64,000 nt of DNA from Carya illinoinensis (lineage: Eukaryota; Streptophyta; Magnoliopsida; Fagales; Juglandaceae): positions 2,294,001 through 2,358,000 of the forward strand of contig NC_056767.1 of the NCBI RefSeq assembly GCF_018687715.1. Reading direction: 5' to 3'. The notes under the pieces are model-generated. The model was given only the letters and a program-made list of their open reading frames with translations. It had not been told where the DNA came from and ran no database searches. Numbering within the stretch: position 1 is the stretch's first letter; each line of letters starts with the position of its first letter. This document shows, in pieces, positions 21,434-29,665 of the stretch. The translations under genes and the position numbers were made by a program.

Positions 21434-23000
21434 AGAATCTGAAAAATTAAATTAAAAGTAAGGAGTTAATTGCTAAATAAAAAATTAGAAGTATTGTAAA
21501 TAAAATAAAATTATAACAAAGCTATAAATACAATCGAATTTACTATTTAGAGAAACTTTTTCACATATTTACTTTCTCGTTTGTCAAGTTTCTTAATTTA
21601 TCAAAAGAAGAGGCTTAATATATAATTCTCACAAATAGGGACAAATTAATGCTATTCTGGCAGCACTGCATATATATACAATTCTCCATCTTTTACGTCT
21701 GGTAAAAGTTGGTAGAAAATAACAAGCAATATTAATTAAAAGCTGCTTTTTGTAAACCTAAATGAGGATCAAATTGATCAATGATATAGACATACATACA
21801 TATATATATATATATATGTAATCAGTTGGATAATATATAATAATATAATATAGTGATAATAATTTCAGCATTTATTCATGTCCGGACTTAGGGAAATCAT
21901 AAAGAACCTACTTATACTTGGATGGAAAAAATGAATTAGCATCCCAAAGCATATCGGATGTAGCTTTTCTCGTGACTAAACTAAAAAGGCCCTTGTGTTT
22001 CAAAAAGAAGGGTGCACTTGTTTATCAATATGACATGGTCAGATATATACCAACATGTATTTATTACATGCCATTATGAACCTAAATCCATATATATATA
22101 TATATATATTTAATATATGTATATAAAAGGATTATTTAAGTCTTTTATTATATACATAGAGAATTAATTTCAATCATGAACTGATCATTTTTTATCTGCA
22201 TTGAGAGTCTTAAAGTTGAATTTGAAGCTAGATCCATACCTTGGCAATACACTATACAGTATGACTAGGATATAGAACTTCCTTGATTTGAATAAAAAAA
22301 TAAAAGAGATCCAAATGTTGTTTTAAATACTTATGAGAGATGTTAGAAAAAATTATCTAATGTGTTGTTCACTTGTTCTCTTGTTCGGTGTTGCTCCTTG
22401 ATCTAATGATCTAATGTGATGTTAGATTTTTTTTAATTAAGTAAAAAAGATTAAACACAAGTAGTAGACTAGTGTTGTTCACTTGTTCTCGTTCTTGATA
22501 TTTCAAAAAACAAACTAATGATTCACTGAGGCATTTTCACAAACAGTTTGCATGCAACCACATTTACATTCCTATAACAATGATTCTGTTACTGCATTTC
22601 CATCCTAATTACATACAACGAACTAAATTCATAAACCAACAAATTAAAATGCAGAAAAAGGAACCACTACATTACATTATTTGAAAAGAACTACAACCTA
22701 AAATTAGTAATTACCGATTGGGAACTGGGAACTGTAAGTGATGACCAGTCGGCACTCGGCACTCAGCAGGATGCGTCTCAGGGACTCTTAGCTGTGAGCT
22801 GTGTATGGGCAAGACAAATGACGGCCGTCGTGTGAGGCTGGGGGTAGTCGTGTGACGGTGTGAGCCTTGAGGCTGTGCTGCTGTAAGCCTGTAAGGCTGT
22901 AAGTGTGAGGTCTCAGGGCGAGGAAGCGAGGCTGCACTGAGGGGGACTCAGGGAGGGCTAAATCAAGAAATGGCATTATGCAACGCCAACGGGCCATAGT
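21434..23000. other. 5' region of hAT element 2
   Basis: AT-rich with (TA)n at 21801-21816 and 22089-22109. A more G-rich part at 22700-22980 contains loose repeats of GGCTGTAAG and GTGTGAGG. It corresponds to the leader and promoter zone of the element. No gene seen. Confidence 0.5.
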
Positions 23001-23001
23001 G

Positions 23002-23038
23002 AACGACGTTGTTCCTATTTAAATGGAACAGCGTCGTT
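23002..23038. repeat. Inverted repeat with AACGACG core
   Basis: Arms AACGACGTTGTTCC (23002-23015) and GGAACAGCGTCGTT (23025-23038) pair at 13 of 14 positions around a 9-nt spacer. Confidence 0.85.
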
Positions 23039-23060
23039 TAATAAAGAGGTTTATTTAAAA

Positions 23061-23110
23061 AAAATTAAAACAGATGCAAAACGACGTCGTTTTGCATCTG
23101 TTTTAATTTT
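23061..23110. repeat. Perfect 50-bp palindrome
   Basis: Two 25-nt arms meet at ACGAC|GTCGT with no spacer. The left arm runs AAAATTAAAACAGATGCAAA then ACGAC. It sits in the subterminal 5' zone of hAT element 2, in the same relative place as the 13587-13663 hairpin of element 1, and shares a CGTCGTTT core with it. Confidence 0.95.
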
Positions 23111-23156
23111 AAAAAATTCGGAAGTCGGAGTCAGAAATTGGAGCAACTCACCACTC

Positions 23157-25069
23157 CGATGCATCATATTTTACTAGTGAATCAATTTTGCAGAAATTTT
23201 TTCTTTCAAATTTGGCCAATATTTTACGTCGTATTCTGCGACGATTCTTAATTCACTTTCGTCATTACTTCTGGTAATGTCAATTGCCATTTCATATGGA
23301 AATATGTTGTCGACAACGATTTTATTTCTATCCATAATTTCTCCATTATTCATAAAATGTAACGAGATCTCGTTATCTTCAGGTACCTGTCCCTCTTCAA
23401 GGGAAGACATTTTCATGAAAAACCTCTTCAGGAGGCACTCTTCAAGAGTTTATATAGGAGAATTTTATACAGAGAATTTGGATAGACTTTATTGCTTGTT
23501 TTATGGGTATGGCCTCTTCAGGAGCACCAAATTATTTGTGCCTTTCTCTTTTGAGATACTCTGTCTTTTGTATCGATAAGTCTCACATGCCTTTATACAT
23601 GTCTTTAGACTACTGAATTTCTTAATTGTCCTACATGGACTTCAATCCTCGCTGGAATTTTAGCAGGTAGAATATGAGACATTTTTATCTTATTGTATCC
23701 AAAATTTAATTATCATCTGAACTTCTGGTTCACATATGATAATCAAGATAACGTCGAATAATTTCATCTTATTTATTTCAAGCAAATTTTTCTTTCCACT
23801 TCTGGTGGTAAGACTTTATAGTAAAAGAATCTTCTGGTTCTTTTATAGACGTCAATATGAAAATCATTCGAGTTATCGTAATTGATTTTGGATGATCAAG
23901 ATAATCATGAAAAGATACAAATATTTTGAATCATATCGCCTTTTGATGCATCATAATATTTGATTCAATAATTTGTATAATATCATCTTAAAGAGAAAGC
24001 TTACAGCTTTTCCAATACGAGCTTCTGGCCCGAAAAGATATTCATTATCACGTCCAATCTCTTAGTTTCTTTGAATGAAACGCATCATTATTTTCACTTC
24101 AGGGAATAGAATGATATAAATTCATTATCATTCACTTCAGGGAATAATGTAGATCTAGTAAGATGTAAATAATGATTCTTATCAAAAGCTCATTATTTTT
24201 GCTCAGTCACTGAAAGACCTGATACAAATTTAGAATATATTGTGAACGTTTGCATTTCATATTGTTACTTCAGGAGCATACTCGATATTGCTATTTCAGA
24301 AGCACATTCGAGACATTCATTCAAATATATATTTTTTCCACAATTTCAATTATGCAACTTCAGGTGCATAAATCCTAATGAGCTTTTGGTACAAGTATCA
24401 CTCATATGAGATACTCAATAAAATTATTGATTTAGGGCGATCCTTCAGGGATGCTCCATTTCCATTCTCAAATAAATCATATCATCAATAATTTATAATA
24501 AGTATAAAAGAATAAATAAAACTTTCATTACTACAAAACATTGTAGAATATAAAAATATTTTATAATAAGATAAAGGAAATACATTAATTAAAAAGGAAC
24601 ACTTCCATGATCAACTCTACCATCAGAATCCTTAAAGAAATCAGAAACATTAAGCAGTGGACAGCCATTTTTGACTGGAGGATGATAAGCAGCCCATTAT
24701 TGCTGTCCTCTTTTCAAGTTTCTCCATTCTTTTTCTTCCCAGACCCGCAGTCTGTGGTCATGCAAGAAAACTTCCTAAATTTTATGCAAAATAATGTCTT
24801 CTTGGAATAATAAAAGTAGTTGGACAGCTTGCATCAATCTGGAACAACAACTTGCCACTCCCATGGGACCCACTTGTCCTCTTCATCTATCTTTCTTTTT
24901 ACAAAAATCAAACACTTTCCCACCAACTTTGAATTTTTTATTACAAGAATCACATGCTCCAATTATGCGATAATCAACACTGGCCCGCCCATGCGCTACA
25001 TACTTCATTGACTTTGCTTTTTCGACAAGTACTGTCTGTTTGGAGAATCTTCCCTCGGTGGTCAACAGA
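23157..25069 (-). mobile_element. Rearranged copia fragments (family 2)
   Basis: Pieces of the same family as 25270-29276. The piece 23157-23360 matches 27414-27620 closely; its minus-strand frame (23416-23174) encodes the integrase-to-RT linker (PEDNEISLHFMNNGEI, NKIVVDNIFPYEMAIDITRS). The piece 24520-24651 matches 27632-27771, the end of gag. The piece 24000-24500 has decayed gag-like phrases (cacttcagggaat repeats). The order differs from that in the other copy, so the segment has been shuffled or built by repeated insertion and deletion. Confidence 0.7.
24840..25069 (-). other. Unrecognised Cys-containing reading frame next to an LTR
   Basis: A minus-strand frame open from about 25221 to 24883 includes KSMKYVAHGRASVDYRI, GACDSCNKKFKVGGKVFDFC and a Lys-rich end. 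A neighbouring frame could extend it as KIDEEDKWVPWEWQVVVPD and a stop at about 24843. The upstream part overlaps LTR sequence, so only the part below about 25070 could be foreign. The CXXC and the compact end look protein-like. I do not recognise the family, and it may be a captured host gene end. Confidence 0.3.
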
Positions 25070-25269
25070 CTCACTTGGGGTGAAAAGGAAAGAGTTTCAA
25101 GAGATTGAGAGAGAGTGAGGGAGGAGATTCTCTTATTGATCTGTATATCATATAACATAAATATACCCATATATATAGGGTTACAAAAGAGACTATGCTT
25201 TTGACGACTAGCACTATGCATTAGACGGCTAACTAAATGTGGTCATACAATTCAAGATGGTTTATAACA
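25070..25269 (-). repeat. 3' LTR (partial) of copia element 2
   Basis: Starts TGTTATAAACC after the polypurine tract and includes a TATA-like CCTATATATATGGGTA and a CT-rich run before homology with the 5' LTR fades at about 25070. Confidence 0.65.
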
Positions 25270-25305
25270 CTTCCCCTTTGGATGACCATATTTAAAGAAT
25301 ATGCC

Positions 25306-25490
25306 TCATTAAAACCTTGCCAAGGAAAAACCCTGTAGGAAAAAACCAATGGCGAAGGAAAAAGAGTACAGTATTCATGTGTATCGCCGAGTGTTTTTAG
25401 GATTGCCTCATTAAAACCTTGCAAAGAAAAATCCAGTGGGATAAAACCTTAGCGAAGGAAAAAGAGTACAATCAGCATAAATCTTCAAGA
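25306..25490. repeat. Tandem duplication of about 100 bp in the copia 3' UTR
   Basis: GCCTCATTAAAACCTTG followed by GGCGAAGGAAAAAGAGTACA occurs at 25306-25370 and again at 25404-25470. Repeats of this kind before the polypurine tract are common in plant copia elements. Confidence 0.8.
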
Positions 25491-25509
25491 CATTACTTCC
25501 CCTGAAAAG

Positions 25510-25780
25510 TGTATGATAACAGGTCTTCAAACCTCCGCATTCCAATGATCTGCACAATCTTCTTAAATGTTGCAGTTGGTAATGCTTTTGTGAATAAATA
25601 TGCCAGATTATCACTTGATTGTACCTTATTGATATCAATTTCAACTTTCTTCTCATGAATTGTAATGATCTTCTTGTGTGGATCTGAAAGATAACTCGCA
25701 TCTGTACATCCAATTAACTGTGGACTTGATCCATGTTGATAAAATAATCACAACTGGATCTTTCTGCTCATCACTACTCT
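25510..25780 (-). pseudogene. copia RNase H C-terminal end
   Basis: The minus strand reads DASYLSDPHK, then DINKVQSSDNLAYLFTKALP and TATFKKIVQIIGMRRF before a stop, the standard copia Pol ending. A segment between the two parts (IITIHEKKVEI) shows that about 60 residues were lost by internal deletion. Confidence 0.8.
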
Positions 25781-26020
25781 TCTGGAGTTGTACTCTTCTG
25801 GAGCTTTTGTAAATAACACAGTTAGTGGAGAATTCATCAACATTAAACCGCTAACCTCCTTTTTCAATAAAAACGGTGGCCAGCTTTTAGACCAGACAAA
25901 CACCGCTGATTTTCAACTCTTCTGTAGGTGTCAGGCATGCTGTCAGGCGCCGCAGAGCTATGAAACTATATTTCGTCTCTTTTCTCTTGCTTCAAGAGAG
26001 ATGCTGTATCATATTTTTCT

Positions 26021-26029
26021 CTATAAAAG
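26021..26029 (+). promoter_or_regulatory. TATA-like box before the plus-strand ORF
   Basis: CTATAAAAG lies about 115 bp before the ATG at 26143. It is followed by a CT-rich leader (TCTTCATTCGCATCTCATCT) with no upstream ATG that fits the frame better. The placement is what a plant RNA polymerase II promoter with a short leader would look like. This is inference. Confidence 0.4.
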
Positions 26030-26142
26030 AGATATTTAGCTCATCTTCATTCGCATCTCATCTTCTTCACTTTTCTGTAATCATACTGCATTTTTACTCT
26101 GCAATCTCTTTCTGCATTCTTATCCTGCAATCTCTTTCTGCA

Positions 26143-26569
26143 ATGGCTCAGCAATCTTCTCAGGGTCAATATATGAGGTATTCTACACCTCGTTCATCAG
26201 TTGTTCCTGCTTCTACCACGGGTGCTATCATGCAATATAATGATCTGACTCATAAGTCAGATAATGAAGCTATTTATGAGCTTGTGAGTCTCGGTACTCG
26301 ATACTCATCATCCATTGTCGCATTTTCTCAGCGACTGCAATCTAGAATTTGTGGAGTTGACAAACTCCACGAGAATATTGCTATCCTTCAGCGACTTCTT
26401 CTGGAGTCCAACATGAAGATAGGAGCAATAAAATAAGAGAATAAGAATTTAAAATCCTTACTTAAATCTTCTTTTCGATTGCCCACCCCTTTAGATAAGG
26501 ATGTCATGCAGATTCTTGAAGAACAAAAGCGTTTGAAGAATGAGGCAAAGTGCCTCAAATTTCTGTAAT
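26143..26569 (+). CDS. Unrecognised coiled-coil protein, one in-frame stop
   Basis: The plus-strand frame starts MAQQSSQGQYMRYSTPRSSV, runs 97 residues to a TAA at 26434-26436, and then stays open in the same frame (ENKNLKSLLKSSFRLP, QILEEQKRLKNEAKCLKFL) to a stop at 26567-26569. The undamaged length would be about 141 residues. The second half has Leu/Ile heptads (SQRLQSRICGVDKLHENIAI, LQRLLLESNMKIGA), so it predicts a coiled coil; the front is a Ser/Thr/Gln-rich tail. It lies antisense to the surrounding copia remains, with a TATA-like box and a CT-rich leader. It has no zinc knuckle, protease or polymerase motif. It could be an accessory gene of an unknown element or a captured host gene. 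I cannot assign a function. Confidence 0.45.
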
Positions 26570-27413
26570 TTTTTCTTCAAGATAATAAAATAATATTTCA
26601 CAAATATTTATATTTGTGTTTCTATCTTTTGGTAGATGTTCTGTGTGCTCCCTTTTATTTCTTCTTTAATAATGCACACTTCATATCAAACCCATAATAT
26701 GAATCTGAAATACTAATTGTATTTAAAAGATGATATTTCAGAACTAATAATATCATCCATCTTCCCCTTGAAGGTGCAAGGGTTTCATATTTATATTTCA
26801 AATATGTGCAGTTTTCATGAGCTCTTCTGGAGCCTCAATGACATTTAAATCATATATATAAACTGCAATGATAGCTTGTTCCCATTTGTGCTTGGATTGC
26901 TTTAGATCATATAAGGATTTTTGAAACTTGATAGAATACATATTTCTAGATGTATTCATATTAGAAGTTTCAAGCATTTTCTATCATTTAGAGATTTTCA
27001 TATATATATATATCATGATCCAATAATCCATATAAATATGCAGTTAATCATGCATATCCAAACTCTCGGTAAATTTCAAGCTAATAAAAATCTCAATATG
27101 ATTTCAACCATTTTAAAAACGTAACAATATTGTTTCTTCAAGAAACTAATTTGTGATTTCTATATCACATTTTCATATTAAAAGCTTCAGGCTTTTTATA
27201 TCATGTATATAAATATCCACTGATATTTAACAAAAATTACCTCTTTAGGTGTTTGGACTTCAGATCCATATTTATCACATTTAACTAGTGATATCAATTT
27301 TTCAGGAATTGAGAAATTGACTCGTGATTTATATATCACATTTTTATTTCCTTTTTATAAATACCCACTGACATTCAACAAGCATCACCTCTTTAGGTGT
27401 TTGGACTATAAGT
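26570..27413. other. AT-rich stretch with repeated phrases, no gene seen
   Basis: Contains TCACCTCTTTAGGTGTTTGGACT or close variants at 27238 and 27388 and (AT)n near 27000. It is probably decayed element 2 sequence, but I could not assign domains. Confidence 0.4.
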
Positions 27414-27620
27414 TCCGATGCATCATATTTTACTAGTGAATCAATTCTGCAGGAATTGTTTCTTTCAAATTTGGCCAATATTTTACGTCGTATTCTTCGA
27501 CAGTTCTTGATTCACTTTCATCATTACTTCTGGTAATGTCAATTGCCATCTCATATGGAAATACGTTGTCGACAACGATTTTATTTCTATCCATAATTTC
27601 TCTAATATTCATGAAATGTA
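27414..27620 (-). pseudogene. copia integrase-RT linker fragment
   Basis: Closely matches 23157-23360 and encodes the NKIVVDNVFPYEMAIDITRS-type linker that precedes RT in this copia group. It abuts the gag end at about 27632 directly, which marks a large pol deletion. Confidence 0.75.
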
Positions 27621-27707
27621 TCGAGAATCCTTATATAAAACTTTCATTACTACAAAACATTGCAGAATATAAAAATATTTTATAATAAGATAAAGGAAAT
27701 ACATTAA

Positions 27708-28760
27708 TTAAAAAGGAACACTTCCATGATCAACTCTACCATTAGAATCCTTAAAGAAATCAGAAACATCAAGACTTGTAATATCTTCTCCATCTATAGA
27801 ATCTAAAGCATATGATGGTTCAGCAAAATTTGTTTCAAATTTCTTTGTTTTTTCTTTTATAGAAGATTGATATAAGTCAACCAAGTGCTTATCTGTACGA
27901 CAGACACGAGCCCAATGTCCAGTCATACCACATCTATGGCATCCATCTTCATCTTTCTTTAAAAATTTGTTTTGAGGACCTTTGCCCTTCTCTGAGTTGA
28001 ACCACTTCTGGTGGTACGGTGTATATCTATTATTGTCCCTTTTAGTGTGGTCACTTCTAAGACCTCCACTTCTATAGATTTTCCTACCACGTCCACGCCC
28101 TCGTTTTTTTTTGAAAGATGCATCATTCGCTTCTGGGAATGATGTAAATCTAGAACCATTCACTTCAGGGAATGATATAGAACCAGTAGGACGTGACTGG
28201 TGATTTCTTAACAAAAACTTATTATTTTGCTCAGCTAATAGAAGACAAAATATAAGTTCAGAATATTTTTTTTTTAGCTTTCACTCTCGATATTGCTGCT
28301 GCAAGAGCACATTTGAGGCATGAAAAGTAGTATATGTCTTCTCTAACAAGTCATCATCAGTGACTTTTTCACCACATAATTTCAATAGCGAGCTAATTTT
28401 AAAGAGTGCAGAGTTATACTCACTAACACTCTTGAAGTCTTGCAACCTCATGTGCATCCAATCATGACGAGCTTTTGGGATGATTACAGTTTTCTGGTGT
28501 TCATATCTCTCCCTTAAATCATTCCACAAAATAAGTGGATTTTTCACCGTTAGATATTCAGTTTTTAATTCTTCATGAAAATAGTGCCGAAGGAAAATTA
28601 TTGCCTTAGCACGGTCCTGTAAGGGCCCTTGATTTCCTTCTTTAATTGTATTTCTCAGGTTCATCGCATCCAGATGGATCTCAGCATCAAGGATCCAAGA
28701 TAAATAATTTTTTCCAAAAATGTCAAGAGCAACGAATTCTAATTTTGTAAGATTTGACAT
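27708..28760 (-). pseudogene. copia gag of element 2
   Basis: Starts MSNLTKLEFVALDIFGKNYL and continues SWILDAEIHLDAMNLRNTI, then the gag domain with LRERYEHQKTVIIPKARHDW, to ASNVLLQQQYRE at 28284. A frame break follows at about 28270. The second half (28214-27708) has a basic patch (KKKRGRGRGRK), the zinc knuckle CHRCGMTGHWARVC and the end DVSDFFKDSNGRVDHGSVPF. The protein would bind element RNA in virus-like particles. One break separates otherwise well-preserved halves. Confidence 0.88.
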
Positions 28761-28899
28761 TTTTTACATATATAAATCAGGAACATAAGTATAGAGTTTT
28801 CATTAAGTAATGTAACATTTCATATTCATTTTGGAAATTACAAAAATATATTGAAAAACTTACTTGAAGTAGAGGACTACTAGCTTCAAAATCGTCAGA

Positions 28900-29276
28900 A
28901 CTTTCGTGCTGATAGCGTGTTATGAAATCATTGAAAAGAGAGAGCCATAACGTGTTATAAAACTTTCAAAATGAGAGAGAAAGAGATAGAGCTCAGAGAA
29001 GTTATGAAACTTATGAATTCCTTAAAGGATTCAACGATATATATAGGAGTACAAAGGAGATTATGCTTTTAACGACTAGCACTATGCATTTGACGGCTAG
29101 CTCACTATGCTAATACTATGTACTATGCATTTGACAACTAGCTCACTATATTAACACTATGCACTATATATTAGACGACTAGCACTATACATTAGCACTA
29201 TACATTTAACGATTAGTACTATATATTTGATGACTAACTAAATATAATCATATAATTTAAGATAATTTATAATACA
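28900..29276 (-). repeat. 5' LTR of copia element 2
   Basis: Begins TGTATTATAAATTATC at 29276 and has several tandem copies of a phrase of about 20 bp (CATAGTGCTAGTCGT with TCAAATG). A TATA-like CCTATATATATCG lies at about 29045. It ends near AACACGCTATCAGCACG, which resembles the LTR end and primer-binding zone of this copia group. Confidence 0.7.
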
Positions 29277-29665
29277 AGTAATATTTATGACCTTTTTTCT
29301 ACTGATTGGTAGAATTTTTCATTTTTCTTTTTTGAACTTCTTTTTTCCTTTATCGAAATCACAAAGGAGGAAAGAAAAAGAAACGTGGTGTCGACCAATT
29401 AATAGGGTAGCTGGGACTCATTGAAGCAGTCAAAACGAGAGGCCGACAGCTCACATACAAAACACACGCATACTGAAACAATCACAGTCTGGTTTTATGA
29501 ATATTTAATGCCAAGAGGTCTGTAATTCTTATTTTTGTCAATAAGAAATGGTAGGATAGTAATTTTTATGGAGAATATAGGTCAAATATTTGGCGTCCTG
29601 TCGCATAAATAAAACTGCAGGCGGTTCTCAATTGCCAAGTCCCTCTCAACAACCAGAAGACAACC
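29277..29665 (+). promoter_or_regulatory. SAD: Upstream region of the complete desaturase gene
   Basis: 389 bp between the copia LTR and the desaturase ATG. It includes an AG-rich stretch (29363-29385) and a CACACGCATAC patch. I could not place a convincing TATA box. The copia 5' LTR ends only 390 bp upstream and is oriented away from the gene. Confidence 0.5.

Larger units (their letters stand above)
18413..23156 (-). mobile_element. hAT element 2, decayed relative with damaged 5' end
   Basis: Starts TAGGGGTGGGCTCCGACTCC at 18413, inside copia gag. The subterminal hexamers of element 1 recur at 18420-18600. A broken transposase (19098-21433) reads toward low coordinates. The other side ends GGAAGTCGGAGTCAGAAATT and gives way at about 23156 to a copia fragment whose sequence also occurs at 27414. 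No clear inverted terminus and no copy of the expected left-flank octamer (GCTGTCGC) is visible there, so this end is truncated or recombined. Confidence 0.8.
25070..29276 (-). mobile_element. Ty1/copia element 2, internally deleted
   Basis: The minus-strand 5' LTR begins TGTATTATAAATTATC at 29276. A 3' LTR begins TGTTATAAACCATC at 25269, directly after a polypurine tract (AAAGGGGAAG, about 25279-25270). Both share TTAGTTAG(C/T)C(G/A)TC and repeats of the phrase CATAGTGCTAGTCGT. In between are gag (28760-27708), a short integrase-RT linker (27620-27414), an unexplained zone (27413-25790) and the RNase H end (25780-25510). Most of pol is missing. Confidence 0.8.

Noticed and set aside
26143..26569. 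Idea that the antisense coiled-coil frame is part of an integrated caulimovirus-like sequence
   Set aside because: The TATA-like box and coiled coil suggested it, but no reverse transcriptase, movement or coat domain is present nearby on that strand, so there is no basis for the assignment.
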